DNA of 64,000 nucleotides from Omphiscola glabra (GCA_964017045.1 OZ024794.1:30227815-30291814); one strand, 5' to 3'; counted from the stretch's first letter, positions 22,267-34,795 are shown. The notes: generated by a model from the sequence alone, not told the origin. Program-made: numbers and translations.

Positions 22267-25200
22267 CCCATACATAACAACTGGGATATTAGCCCATGCA
22301 TAACAACTGGGATATTAGCCCATGCATAACAACTGGGATATTAGCCCATGCATAACAACTGGGATATTAGCCCATACATAACAACTGGGATATTAGCCCA
22401 TGCATAACAACTGGGATATTAGCCCATGCATAACAACTGGGATATTAGCCCATACATAACAACTGGGATATTAGCCCATGCATAACAACTGGGATATTAG
22501 CCCATGCATAACAACTGGGATATTAGCCCATGCATAACAACTGGGATATTAGCCCATACATAACAACTGGGATATTAGCCCATGCATAACAACTGGGATA
22601 TTAGCCCATGCATAACAACTGGGATATTAGCCCATACATAACAACTGGGATATTAGCCCATGCATAACAACTGGGATATTAGCCCATGCATAACAACTGG
22701 GATATTAGCCCATGCATAACAACTGGGATATTAGCCCATACATAACAATTGCGATATTAGCCCATGCATAACAACTGGGATATTAGCCCATACATAACAA
22801 CTGGGATATTAGCCCATACATAACAACTGGGATATTAGCCCATGCATAACAACTGGGATATTAGCCCATGCATAACAACTGGGATATTAGCCCATGCATA
22901 ACAACTGGGATATTAGCCCATGCATAACAACTGGGATATTAGCCCATACATAACAACTGGGATATTAGCACATGCATAACAACTGGGATATTAGCCCATG
23001 CATAACAACTGGGATATTAGCCCATACATAACAACTGGGATATTAGCCCATGCATAACAACTGGGATATTAGCCCATGCATAACAACTGGGATATTAGCC
23101 CATGCATAACAACTGGGATATTAGCCCATACATAACAATTGCGATATTAGCCCATGCATAACAACTGGGATATTAGCCCATACATAACAACTGGGATATT
23201 AGCCCATACATAACAACTGGGATATTAGCCCATGCATAACAACTGGGATATTAGCCCATGCATAACAACTGGGATATTAGCCCATGCATAACAACTGGGA
23301 TATTAGCCCATGCATAACAACTGGGATATTAGCCCATACATAACAACTGGGATATTAGCACATGCATAACAACTGGGATATTAGCCCATGCATAACAACT
23401 GGGATATTAGCCCATGCATAAAAGCTGGGATATTAGCCCATGCATAACAACTGGGATATTAGCCCATGCATAACAACTGGGATATTAGCCCATGCATAAC
23501 AACTGGGATATTAGCACATGCATAACAACTGGGATATTAGCCCATGCATAACAACTGGGATATTAGCCCATGCATAACAACTGGGATATTAGCCCATGCA
23601 TAACAACTGGGATATTAGCCCATGCATAACAACTGGGATATTAGCCCATGCATAACAACTGGGATATTAGCCCATGCATAACAACTGGGATATTAGCCCA
23701 TGCATAACAACTGGGATATTAGCCCATGCATAACAACTGGGATATTAGCCCATGCATAACAACTGGGATATTAGCCCATGCATAACAACTGGGATATTAG
23801 CCCATGCATAACAACTGGGATATTAGCCCATGCATAACAACTGGGATATTAGCCCATGCATAACAACTGGGATATTAGCCCATGCATAACAACTGGGATA
23901 TTAGCCCATGCATAACAACTGGGATATTAGCCCATGCATAACAACTGGGATATTAGCCCATGCATAACAACTGGGATATTAGCCCATGCATAAAAGCTGG
24001 GATATTAGCCCATGCATAACAGCTGGGATATTAGCCCATGCATAACAACTGGGATATTAGCCCATGCATAACAACTGGGATATTAGCACATGCATAACAA
24101 CTGGGATATTAGCCCATGCATAACAACTGGGATATTAGCCCATGCATAACAACTGGGATATTAGCCCATGCATAACAACTGGGATATTAGCCCATGCATA
24201 ACAACTGGGATATTAGCCCATGCATAACAACTGGGATATTAGCCCATGCATAAAAGCTGGGATATTAGCCCATGCATAACAGCTGGGATATTAGCCCATG
24301 AATAACAACTGGGATATTAGCCCATTCATAACAGCTGGGATATTAGCCCATGCATAACAACTGGGATATTAGCCCATGCATAACAACTGGGATATTAGCC
24401 CATGCATAACAGCTGGGATATTAGCCCATGCATAACAACTGGGATTTTAGCCCATGCATAACAACTGGGATATTAGCCCATGCATAACAACTGGGATATT
24501 AGCCCATGCATAACACCTGGGATATTAGCCCATGCATAACACCTGGGATATTAGCCCATACATAACAACTGGGATATTAGCCCATGCATAACAACTGGGA
24601 TATTAGCCCATGCATAACAACTGGGATTAGCCCATGCATAACAACTGGGATATTAGCCCATGCATAACAACTGGGATATTAGCCCATGCATAACAACTGG
24701 GATATTAGCCCATGCATAACAACTGGGATATTAGCCCATGCATAACAACTGGGATATTAGCCCATGCATAACAACTGGGATATTAGCCCATGCATAACAA
24801 CTGGGATATTAGCCCATGGATAACAACTGGGATATTAGCCCATGCATAACAACTGGGATATTAGCCCATGGATAACAACTGGGATATTAGCCCATGCATA
24901 ACAACTGGGATATTAGCCCATGCATAACAACTGGGATATTAGCCCATGCATAACAACTGGGATATTAGCCCATGCATAACAACTGGGATATTAGCCCATG
25001 CATAACAACTGGGATATTAGCCCATGCATAACAACTGGTTTATTAGCCCATGCATAACAACTGGGATATTAGCCCATGCATAACAACTGGGATATTAGCC
25101 CATGCATAACAACTGGGATATTAGCCCATGCATAACAACTGGGATATTAGCCCATGCATAACAACTGGGATATTAGCCCATGCATAACAACTGGGATATT

Positions 25201-25637
25201 AGCCCATGCATAACAACTGGGATATTAGCCCATGCATAACAACTGGGATATTAGCCCATGCATAACAACTGGGATATTAGCCCATGCATAACAACTGGGA
25301 TATTAGCCCATGCATAACAACTGGGATATTAGCCCATGCATAACAACTGGGATATTAGCCCATGCATAACAACTGGGATATTAGCCCATGCATAACAACT
25401 GGGATATTAGCCCATGCATAACAACTGGGATATTAGCCCATGCATAACAACTGGGATATTAGCCCATGCATAACAACTGGGATATTAGCCCATGCATAAC
25501 AACTGGGATATTAGCCCATGCATAACAACTGGGATATTAGCCCATGCATAACAACTGGGATATTAGCCCATACATAACAACTGGGATATTAGCCCATACA
25601 TAACAACTTGGATATTAGCCCATACACAACAACTGGG
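22267..25637. repeat. 26-bp minisatellite, about 130 copies, with higher-order structure
   Basis: The unit gcccatgcataacaactggg plus atatta (26 bp) repeats over about 3.37 kb. Variants include catacat, cacatgc, ataaaagctg, ataacagctg, an aattgcg type and one unit shortened to gggattag near 24625. Variant patterns recur at fixed distances: the aattgcg variant at 22741 and 23131, and the cacatgc variant at 22968 and 23358, are both 390 bp (15 units) apart. The ataaaagctg variant at 23991 and 24251 is 260 bp (10 units) apart. Blocks have therefore been duplicated as higher-order units. Confidence 0.97.
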
Positions 25638-26599
25638 TTTACACGGTTAACTTGTTTATTTTTCAACAATAAATCAGTTGATTAATACTATAACATTAAT
25701 AGCCATGAAAGGTCAAGGCGGGTGTTATGATAAAAATGAGCATTCGGATGCTTTCGGTTTGCGATGTAACCACAACGTCAGACGAAAATTTTCAACCGGG
25801 CGACCGGTCTCGTACGTCAGTCTAGTATGCCGGTGAAATGCGGTACAAGTGTAGTCGTAGCCTTAGGCTTAAAATAACAAGTCTGGTGTGTGTGTGTGTT
25901 TTTTTTTTAGAAGTCGAAATTTATTTATTTATTTTGTTAAATTTTGTGCCTGTGTGTCAACTTGTGGAGATCTGAACCCACAGCAATTTCTTTGATTGAA
26001 GTAAAGGAAATGTTATTTACAAATTTAGTTAATCCGTCTCGGGATATTTTGTTGTGCTCCATGGTCTACATACAAATATGTTGTCTAGTTCATCCCCAGT
26101 GCGTATAACTTATAACCATTGCGTGCTGAAATGCTCTCTAAATGGTGAATCAAACGATTCTGAGATCCCATAACAAATGTGGTGGCTGGCCGGTGTGGCC
26201 CCAGGGGGGTGGGGGTGGTAGCGGGGGGGGGGTGTCCGTTGAAGCATATAAAACCAACATGTGTGCGTGCTGTGTTTGTATGTCAATAAGTCGTGTGTGT
26301 GGGTGTATGTATGTTTGTGTGTGTGTGTGTGTTTAGGGGGGGGGGGGGGTTGATGGGTGCGTGTTGACTCGTGTGTTTATTCAAGGCAGTGGGCAGAACC
26401 ACAGTGAGCTATAAAACATAGATGAGGGTGTCAAGTGTAATCGTACGGGAAAAACACGTGGTCAGAGGCGTAACCAAGAGTTGGTGTGTGGCTTCTCGGT
26501 AATGATTAGCATAGCATATCTTAGTTGTAGCGGCAATATTGATGGATTATTTATGGTGTATTGAAAACGACAGTCTTTCTTTTGTAATAGTGTTCATAA
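25638..26599. other. Non-coding stretch with GT and G-run microsatellites
   Basis: The stretch includes (gt)n and poly-G runs around 26200-26350. Short open frames cross low-complexity sequence. No gene is supported. Confidence 0.45.
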
Positions 26600-27020
26600 A
26601 CGTTTGTGAACCACTGATAGAGATGTGAACCACTGATAGAGATGTGAACCACTGAAAGAGATGTGAACCACTGAAAGAGATGTGAACCACTGATAGAGAT
26701 GTGAACCACTTATAGACGCGTGAACCATTTATAGAGATGTGAACCGCTGATAGGGATGTGAACCACTGATAGAGATGTGAACCACTGATAGAGATGTGAA
26801 CCACTGATAGAGATGTGAACCACTGATGATAGAGATGTGAACCAATGATATAGATGTGAACCACTGGTGATGGAGATGTGAACCACTGATAATAGAGATG
26901 TGAACCACTGATGATTGAGATGTGAACCACTGATGATAGAGATGTGAACCACTGATGATAGAGATGTGAACCACTAATAGAGATGTGAACCCCTGATAGG
27001 GATGTGTACCGCTGATAGAG
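26600..27020. repeat. 19-bp minisatellite (actgatagagatgtgaacc), about 20 copies
   Basis: The basic 19-bp unit has 22-bp variants containing gatgatag. Three minus-strand open frames with a repeated VVHIS-type sequence are artefacts. A detached unit of the same sequence sits at 28427-28455. Confidence 0.95.
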
Positions 27021-27543
27021 CTAGACTTTTAAATATCTTGTTTTCCAGATTAAAAAATATGAAAACTATAGAATGCTTCTGGGAGTCTCCACTCTATCTG
27101 ACAGCTACCTTCCCCCACCTCTCTCTCTCTCTCTCTCTTTCTCCTACCCGACCCCTGGCTGCCCGCGCCTCGCCTCGCGAAAGTCATAATCGGAAGATAA
27201 TCTCAAAGCCCTGCCATAACCGACCCGGACATGCAAAGCTGACCCAGTCAATAAATTCAATGTAATAACAAAGTTTTATACCGTTTTCACCCAAACAGAA
27301 TACGCATTGTATGGAATGATACTGGGGGCGCATTGTATGGCACGATACTAGGGGGGGGGGGGTGGAGGTTGGGTGGAGATCCTGACCCGGAAATGTGACA
27401 ACGTTTATTTGTCTGCATTGTGTCGTTACTTTGCGTATTTGTTTGTGTAGTTATGTGAACTATATATGATCTGTTAAAGTCATATCAACCATGGTCTCAT
27501 CATGCCAACGCTTTGGCATCGATCAGTGTGTGTCTATGATCTA

Positions 27544-27720
27544 CAGAAGTATTCTCAAAGTGGGCGTACCGCCCCCCAAGGGAGATTGTGGGTGTCCCGA
27601 GGGGGTGGGGGTGGACTGAAACTTGCTCGGTAGATTCAGGGGGGGGGGGGGCTAGGACTACATAAGGGAGCGGTGGTGAATTATATCATAAAAACTTTTT
27701 AAAAAATTACAATTATATAA
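27544..27720 (+). mobile_element. hAT-like left-end fragment
   Basis: The start cagaagtattctcaaagtgg, followed by gcgtaccgccccccaaggg and a G-rich stretch, resembles a common hAT terminus (ctcaaagtgggg.gtaccgcccc). No matching right end or target duplication was found, so the element is truncated or decayed. Confidence 0.4.
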
Positions 27721-27754
27721 ACGTTGAAAAAAAATGATTTGAAATTATCGTATC

Positions 27755-28018
27755 AGTTAACCAGTACAACTGGCTATACCAGTTAACCAGTACAAGTGGC
27801 TATAACAGTTAACCAGTATAAGTGGCTATACCAGTTAACCAGTACAAGTGGCTATACCAGTTAACCAGTACAACTGGCTATACCAGTTAACCAGTATAAG
27901 TGGCTATACCAGTTAACCAGTACAAGTGGCTATACCAGTTAACCAGTGCACATGTTTGTAACCGTTAACCAGTAACAGTAAGTGTCTATAACAGTTAACC
28001 AGTACAACTGGCTATAGC
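27755..28018. repeat. 26-bp minisatellite (ccagttaaccagtacaagtg), about 10 copies
   Basis: The unit ccagttaaccagtacaagtg plus gctata repeats about ten times, with tacaac/tataag variants and one disrupted unit near 27950. It is unrelated in sequence to the 26-bp array at 22 kb. Confidence 0.93.
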
Positions 28019-28164
28019 AAGAAAAAAGTATTGTCTTAGTGAAGAGCAATCAAGCTACTGTACACAAAATAGTGAATGAACTTTAAAAAGGAACAGCCGC
28101 AAACTTTTTTTTTAACATTCATTGGACGCAGACTTAAATTTAATCCTAATGTTTACTGACTCGG

Positions 28165-28275
28165 CTGATACGGGTAAATAGTACTATACGGGTAAATAGT
28201 ACTATACGGGTAAATAGTACTATACGGATAAATAGTACTATACGGGTAACTAGTACTATACGGGTAAATAGTACT
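28165..28275. repeat. 18-bp minisatellite (tacgggtaaatagtacta), six copies
   Basis: Six near-perfect 18-bp units are present. One further unit occurs alone at 28457-28476, right after a unit of the 19-bp array. Confidence 0.93.
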
Positions 28276-28345
28276 AAATTGTTATCAATGTCATGAATCT
28301 TTTTCGTTTAAGTATACAAGGAAATACGTTGCCAAAGTTGGTAAA

Positions 28346-28561
28346 AATCCCTCTTCCTGACCTCTCGTATACTACACTGAAGCTGAGTGTTTTACTTTTT
28401 ACTTAATTATGTTTTTACTGTTGTTTGATAGAGATGTGAACCACTGATAGAGATGATACGGGTAAATAGTACTAAATTTCAGTTCCTGTCTTCTCGGATA
28501 CTACACTAAAGCTGAGCGTTTTACTTTTTTTTTACTTAATTATGTTTTTACAGTTGTTTGA
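28346..28561. repeat. Direct duplication with a composite junction of two minisatellite units
   Basis: The segment at 28346-28429 (tactacactgaagctgag, ttttacttttt, ttaattatgtttttactgttgtttga) is repeated at 28480-28561 with a few changes. Between the copies is a composite: about 1.5 units of the 19-bp repeat from 26.6 kb (tgatagagatgtgaaccact) joined to one unit of the 18-bp repeat. Confidence 0.85.
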
Positions 28562-29896
28562 CCGCTGAGGAAGACTTCTTGCCGACACGTTCGTTTTTTT
28601 TGTTCACAACAACACGGGTGTTTCACAGTCACCGAAAAAAAACCAACAACAGCGACCCAATAACAACCCTTTATAAGCTTCAGTCTGATCAAAAAGGCTT
28701 TAAACACAAACCGAAAAACAAAACAAGAAAAACAAACAAACTTGATTCAGCTTTGACGTCATTCAAGAGCGTGGTTGGATCTATTTAATTACAACTGAAT
28801 CAGATTCCCGTAAACATGCGATCTTAAATCGCCATCGTTTTTGCAATACTGAACTACCTATAACTATCGATTCCCGATTTACTGAGTTCTAAACCTCTTG
28901 GATTACAATGCAAATAAATATGTATTTTTAAAAACAGAGTTTAAATTTTTTTTTAAATAAATTAAATATACAACAACTGATCACCCCTCCCGCCCCTTCC
29001 TCCATCATTAACCCCCACCCAACAGGACACCCTACCGGTAAATCATCATGTTGACGGCCCGACCACATCAGCGGCGGCACGCGATGGATGCGCAGCCAAG
29101 GCGGTGAAAAAAAAATTATTTTGATCGATACGGACCCAGAGAGGAGGACGATGATGCTACGGCCGATATAGTTCTCCTCCAATATGGAAGGGAAGGGAAC
29201 CGCAGACTTGAAGCGCCCTGTTGCCAATTGTTGACTACGACGGCCAGGCCGAGGCACAAGTTGGTGATGTTGTGGGGGGGACCGTACACGAGCTTTTTCT
29301 AGCAAGTGGCTGCTCCCGGAAGTCGGTGTTCGTGTGAGCAGTTTTTGGGCTCTCTGATAACGCGTGACCTGGTGTATATGTTTCGTGATTGTGTTGAACT
29401 GGAGTTATGCTCGTGTGAGCTACCACTGTGAGTAATTTACACATCAGATTGTTTGTTTATTTTTTTGCCGCGTCATCCCACCAACTAGGCTTTTATCATA
29501 AGGTAAACACAACCTTTATTTACAAATATATGGTCTATTAATTTTAGATTGTTTTTACTACATGAATATGTCGTTCCCATGGTTACGGTTGTTTACGCCC
29601 ATTGTAATGATGCTACGAAGAAAAATTTTTTTTTTTTTTTTATTTATTTTTTTTTCTTCTTTTAAATTCACTTTTTTCCCCCCTTCTTATATCACTGTTC
29701 AGCCAAACCTTTTCATTGATCTAACCTTGGTGCTAGAGAGCAGATTTTGTTTACAATTTGTAGTTTCGTTTTGATACAAAACAAGGTCAACCAACTCAGA
29801 ATGAAAACAGCAAAAAAAACTATTTTACGTTGACGTTAGTGTTTTAAAATATCTTTAAGCTCGCAATGTGCTGGGCTTGTTTACCGGCCAGTTAAA
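28562..29896. other. Non-coding stretch
   Basis: A GC-richer part at 28980-29320 has an open minus-strand frame of 125 codons without a recognised domain, splice pair or homologue that I can name. The remainder is AT-rich with poly-T near 29625-29655. Confidence 0.35.
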
Positions 29897-29956
29897 CAGC
29901 AGCAGCAGCAGCAGCAACAACGGCAGCAACAACAACAGCAACAACAACAACGGCAG
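29897..29956. repeat. CAG/CAA trinucleotide microsatellite
   Basis: The run starts agcagcagcagcagcagcaa and continues as interrupted caa/cag units. In one frame it encodes Ser/Asn runs within a short open frame starting at 29868; no other evidence supports a gene. Confidence 0.9.
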
Positions 29957-31455
29957 TAAATACACAGCTCTGAGCAGATATAACGCAGCGTGCTGTGTGG
30001 TTTGTTTATTCCTGCTCTTTTTTCTATCGCCCCCATGTCACTGCACGTCATACACAATCACACCTGGTGATCTCCGTAACACTACACTGGATGATATAAC
30101 CTGTTGTATGTTTTTTATGTAACACAACACTTGATAATATAACCTATTGTATGTTTTGTCTGAACATCGTCTGCAATCTGCGGTAATTCGTAAATACCGC
30201 AGGTGTGTTGCGTGAAGCTCAATATCATCCGTGGATTACCGAATCTTTCCGCAAACTTGTCGTGACTGCCGGTATTCAGTTATCGATGTTGGTATACACA
30301 CACAGATACACACACGCACGCACACACTCGCACACACTCACTCATTCTCAACCCCACACACACTCTCATGCACACATTATTTTACTCAAATGAGGGGCTA
30401 TATCTATACGTTGTGTTTTGCAGCCATGAAAAAAGTGTCCGTTCTATTATTATCATCCGTTCACCAGTTGTTTCGGGAAACATTTCAGATGTATCAAGTA
30501 AAGATCATGTTTGCATGAGGTAAAATTCAACACTACATTTAAAGAAAAATAAAGCCGTGCTTGATTTGTCGCACCTTGATTGATGATTATGTTGACCTCA
30601 TAGTGCAAATAAACGGATTGCTATATTGTGTTGCTGCATTCTTATATTAAGAGGAAAAGGATGTTGTGACGGGGAGGGGGAGGGTTGGGGGGGGGACTCG
30701 TTTGGAAGATAACTAAGGATTTGTCGTTCATTGAATCTGCTGTCTTAATTTCCCTGAAGTATTCTATACTCTTTTTGTTGTTGCTGGTGACGACCGAAAT
30801 ATGTGAAAGTCATCTGATAACCGGTGTGACCTTAAAGTAGTCTCCGATCTGCCCTCGTGAGCTCCTCGACGCCGGCTAACAAATCATGAATTCGCCCTTA
30901 TCAGAGGCGATGGCAGCTGCGTTTATAGTCGCCGGCAGTTGGTGGCCACCAGGGAAATAAGAGACTACAGTTAGAGTGATTTGGATGCGATAAGTAAGGT
31001 GAAGGTGAGCGCCAGTATCCCGCTTATTTAAGAGTAGTTGGTTGGCGTCACGTGACTTGAATTGGGTTGGGTTGGGGGGGGGGAGGAAGTATTTGTTATT
31101 GTGGACCTTCCACGATGTCATTTGATTTATTAAATCTGGTAAACGAGGGAACCACGTCTGCATCATGCTCGTATTATACGTATGCTTTGTGTGTTTTTAA
31201 ACGTCCGTCATAAGTGCTTTTGTACATATGTATTACACGCGTGTTAAACGCGTCTGATGTGTTTTATAGGTGTGTGATACGCTTGCTCTACGTGCGCTAT
31301 ACTAGGTTCAATGCTGTCTGCCTTCGTCGATAGATCAACTCCGCTTGCCGTCCACCATGTCCCGGTGACCTTTCTCCACGATTGCCAACAGCCGACGTAA
31401 TGACTGGAATAATCGTAGTAAGAATGCAGCACGGCGACCGTACGTGACACACACA
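29957..31455. other. Non-coding stretch with CA microsatellite
   Basis: CA-rich low-complexity DNA lies at about 30296-30370, and G-runs near 30675 and 31075. Short open frames lack support. Confidence 0.4.
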
Positions 31456-31463
31456 GTCTAGAT

Positions 31464-31660
31464 CAGTGGTTCTTAACCTTCCTAATGCCGCGACCCTTTA
31501 ATACAGTTCATCGTGTTGTGCCGACCCACAACCACAAAATTATTTTCGTTGCTACTTCATAACTCTAGAATATATGTGTTTTCCGGTGGTCTTAGGTGAC
31601 CCCCTTAAAAGGGTCATTCGACCCCCAAAGGAGTCACGATCCACAGGTTGAGAACCGCTG
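31464..31660 (-). mobile_element. SPIN-like hAT MITE, copy 2, inverted
   Basis: It begins cagtggttcttaaccttcct and ends ggttgagaaccgctg, so it is in the opposite orientation to copy 1. It is 197 bp. The target duplication is gtctagat (31456-31463) and ttctagat (31661-31668), matching at 7 of 8. There is no coding capacity. Confidence 0.87.
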
Positions 31661-31675
31661 TTCTAGATCTTAAAG

Positions 31676-31873
31676 CAGCGGTTCTCAACTTCTGGGTCGC
31701 GACCCCTTTGGGGGTCGAATGACCTATTTCCCAGGGGTCGCCTAGGAGCATCCAAAAACACATATACGCTACGGTTATGAAGTAGTAACGAAAGAACAAT
31801 TTGAGGTTAGGGGCCGCCACAGCATGAGGAACTGTATTAAGGGTCGCGGCATTAGAAAGGTTGAGAACCGCTG
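31676..31873 (+). mobile_element. SPIN-like hAT MITE, copy 3, with perfect TSD
   Basis: It begins cagcggttctcaact and ends ggttgagaaccgctg. It is 198 bp with the same internal landmarks as copy 1. The target duplication TCTTAAAG at 31668-31675 and 31874-31881 is perfect. It lies 15 bp from copy 2 in the opposite orientation, forming a long inverted repeat. Confidence 0.9.
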
Positions 31874-31881
31874 TCTTAAAG

Positions 31882-32753
31882 CGTCAAGCAAAGCTTTGTT
31901 TCTGCAGACGGTGCTTTAGTTGTAAGCGGTTTTGGGGGACTTCCACAGAATCGCATTTAGTAACTAATAGTGGACAAACGCAGGCGAATTTTTTAATTTT
32001 TTTTTCCCGATATTTGAATCGTCTTATCGTGTTTAGTATGATATTACAAAAATATCATTTTTTGGATATGTATTTTTCTGGAAAGGGGGTAGAGTGTCTA
32101 GAATGACATAAGCTAATTCAAGATAACAAGAATTAAACTTGACAAAGTTGCTCTTTCTTCACAGTCCCCGTTCCGTCTGTCTGTCGTTCCGTCTGTCTGT
32201 CGTTCCGTCTGTCTGTTCCGTTTGTTCCTATCTGTTCCTGCCTGTCTCTGTCCGGTTTGTCTATCATCTATCTGATGACATCTGTCATTGATCTAATCCA
32301 TCCATCCGTTATCTGTCCCCTATCCTATCTAATCCATCCACCCATCTCTCTATGTATACATATACATGCAAAGAGATTTCTGTCTGGTGCACCGATGTCG
32401 ATATCTGGGCGGGAGAAAGCAATCTCATCTCGACCTCAGGTCGTTAAGGGTCCAATAATTGGCCGTCAACGATCGGCCACCAAGGTTAACGAGACTTATA
32501 AGTCAAGAGCGTCTTCATTGCCTTGAACAATCTACGCGTCGTAAACGAGAAACAAATCTCAGAGTGGCTCTTTAACCCTCGCCCGAAATATAGCGGGAAT
32601 CAAATAACTCAAACGGTGTGTCTGTAAAATAAAAACTCAATTTAATAAGTAAATTAATCCGCTTGTCTGTATGATGCATCGATGCAGTAAAAATGTCTCC
32701 TTCGTGGGCATGTCAATATATTTTTCGGGGTGAAGAGGGTTGTCAGACTAGAG
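31882..32753. other. Non-coding stretch between transposons
   Basis: Short ccgtctgtctgt-type repeats lie at 32165-32220 and TC/AT-rich tetranucleotide sequence at 32265-32350. No gene is supported. Confidence 0.45.
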
Positions 32754-33113
32754 CAGGGGTGGGCAAACTACGGCCCGCGGGCCGCATGCGGCCCGGCAAC
32801 TGATATTATGTGGCCCTCGAAGGCATTTAGAAATTAAAAAAAATTACTATGTTTTAAAGTTATTTTGTTGAATTTTACAGAATTTCATGCACCGTTATGA
32901 TTTTTAAAACATTTTTGATCAAATTTCTAATTTTCTATTTTTTTTAAAACAGTCCTTGACCTTTGTCATGTAATGCTAAAATGCGAAACTACCGATTTTA
33001 ATATAGGGAAATGTTTATCGATATTTAAAAATTGGACATAATATACATGCTGCCCCCCAATAGCTTTACCTTTGTCAATGTGGCCCTCCGCACAAAAAGT
33101 TTGCCCACCCCTG
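32754..33113. mobile_element. hAT MITE (caggggtgggcaaact termini), perfect 8-bp TSD
   Basis: The 360-bp element has termini caggggtgggcaaact and agtttgcccacccctg, which are perfect 16-bp inverted repeats, and GC-rich subterminal gcggcccgcgggccg-like sequence. The target duplication GACTAGAG occurs at 32746-32753 and 33114-33121. It has no coding capacity. The termini resemble known hAT families in animals, but I cannot assign the family. Confidence 0.92.
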
Positions 33114-33664
33114 GACTAGAGGGTGCAAAATGTCTTATAGGTTAGTAGGTTTAATGAACGTTGCCGGCTAAAATTTGATATCGGTGCGATCACGAAGGTG
33201 TGGCGCAAACATTTACTGAATGGATGTTTTTTCTATTCTCTTCAACATTTTGAGGGGCCTGTGATCAATGTATTGATCATTTTGGCTACTTTGTTATTAT
33301 TATAAATGATGTTTAAATTATCTGACTATGAAAACACATGATACATAGAGGTGAAAGGCTTAGCAGAAAGCGCGTTAAAACCTCCGAATATCTATAAAAA
33401 AATGGTTTGCGACACTTAAAGTGGGTGCACTGCTGGCCCAAAAGTTCTGTTCACATTTTCTTTCAAGCTCTCCAAAAACAATTGGCTCGTTTAAGTTTTT
33501 ACAAACACGTGATTGTATCAAGCTTCGTAAATTGATAACATCATTGCTTGCCTCGTCCGCACACTCCCTTATGGTGATATTGAACCGACCGGGGCTCAAC
33601 AGCACAGTCTTGTCATATTTGCTGACCTAGACGACAAATGATACCATTTACTCTATTTCATCAG

Positions 33665-33800
33665 TGAATGATGACCGTTCCAGCTGGCGGATTCGGCTAA
33701 GAGAAAAAATGCCGAGCAGGGCTGAGCATGCGCGAAATGAAAACTGTGCTGAAAAAAATAGAAAATTAGCCAAGTGGAAGTCCCAAGAGAAATTCAAAGC
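33665..33800 (+). mobile_element. Possible LINE ORF tail fragment
   Basis: The frame reads NDDRSSWRIRLREKM followed by a Lys/Glu/Arg-rich stretch with HARNENCAEK. The LINE fragment at 43190-43260 has the matching HRSSWRTSVYEKV...ARNESIA, and the DNA words gttccagctggcg and atgcgcgaaa.ga are shared. A basic stretch after RSSWR is usual near the C-terminus of a class of non-LTR retrotransposon ORFs. Confidence 0.5.
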
Positions 33801-33842
33801 AGCTTCGACTGGGCAAATTGCAGCAGAATTTGTACTTAAAAG

Positions 33843-34019
33843 CACTGGTGTAGTTAGGCTTGGTGTTACCCGGGGGCGGGACAAGATTTTAACGTTCCCT
33901 TCCACGAAAAAGACCCCTCTGCACTTTGCCAAAAATGCTACCTTTTCATGTAACGAAAAATTGTACCGCCCCGGGCGGACCGCCCCCCCCCCCCACAAAA
34001 AGCCCATCCTACGCCTCTG
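33843..34019. mobile_element. hAT-like MITE, diverged
   Basis: The ends cactggtgtagttagg and cctacgcctctg resemble the termini of the element at 53917 (cagtggcgtagctag and ctacgcctctg). Candidate target duplications are cttaaaag (33835-33842) and gttaaaat (34020-34027), matching at 6 of 8. The interior shares cccgggcg-like motifs with the 53.9-kb copy. A long poly-C run lies near the right end. Confidence 0.6.
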
Positions 34020-34077
34020 GTTAAAATTTTGTGTAAGGAAGATAATACACTTTCGAAGACTGTTTTTTGCCGATTGC

Positions 34078-34082
<5 letters not shown>

Positions 34083-34115
<33 letters not shown>
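34083..34115. repeat. AT dinucleotide microsatellite
   Basis: A continuous (ta)n run follows a tatacatata lead-in. Confidence 0.9.
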
Positions 34116-34119
<4 letters not shown>

Positions 34120-34795
34120 TGATTTAGGAAATTTAAATACTTTTATCGAGAATCCGAGTTTGTCCTATATCAGCTCAGAAATGTTCGTATGTTCTTCGTC
34201 TCTGAGAAACAGCTTGACACTCGTGTCATGGTCCTGTAACCATCTAGCCAAGGGCTTCCCTCGTTGTCAGTTGTAGGACTGGTTTTCCTAGCGTTTTCAT
34301 CGAAATATATAAAAAAAAAAATTAAAATAATAATGTTAAAACATATAATAATATGGATGTAAGCCACTTCTTAAATATCTTTTTAAATTAGCGTGCATTT
34401 ATTGCATGTTGTTATACAAGAATGCTGCCAGTTCTGTCGCATGATTGATTCTCAATTAAAAGTATCGTTTAATATATTTTTTTTCATTGAATGTTGTATA
34501 AATTAATTATTTGTGTGTGTGTGAAAATATATCGTTATTTTAGTCGTCCCAGGATTTGTTGAAAACTCCTATAACATCGAAGGGCCGGAAGGCAGGCAAT
34601 GTTAACATAATTATTTTTTTTAAAAATTGATGAATATGACGGAAACACGCATTTTTTTTGAATGAATATGACGTTACCTTATACTCCAGCGCCTTGCATA
34701 ACAGTTCATATTCTTTGAGGAGTTCTCGATTATTCTACCCATACCCCCGCGTAACTAGTGTTTCTCAGGTTGTTCTACGTTCCGCCCCTCTACGA
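34116..34795. other. AT-rich non-coding stretch
   Basis: Nothing supportable was seen apart from poly-A and poly-T runs. Confidence 0.4.

Noticed and set aside
22267..25637. CRISPR-like array
   Set aside because: Units are contiguous with no unique spacers, and the context is eukaryotic. It is a minisatellite.
29868..30122. Plus-strand 84-codon frame with Ser/Asn run and hydrophobic segment
   Set aside because: The run is a CAG/CAA microsatellite and no homology or expression signal is visible.
33421..33630. Antiparallel short frames upstream of the LINE tail
   Set aside because: No recognisable domain; similar-sized frames are common by chance here.
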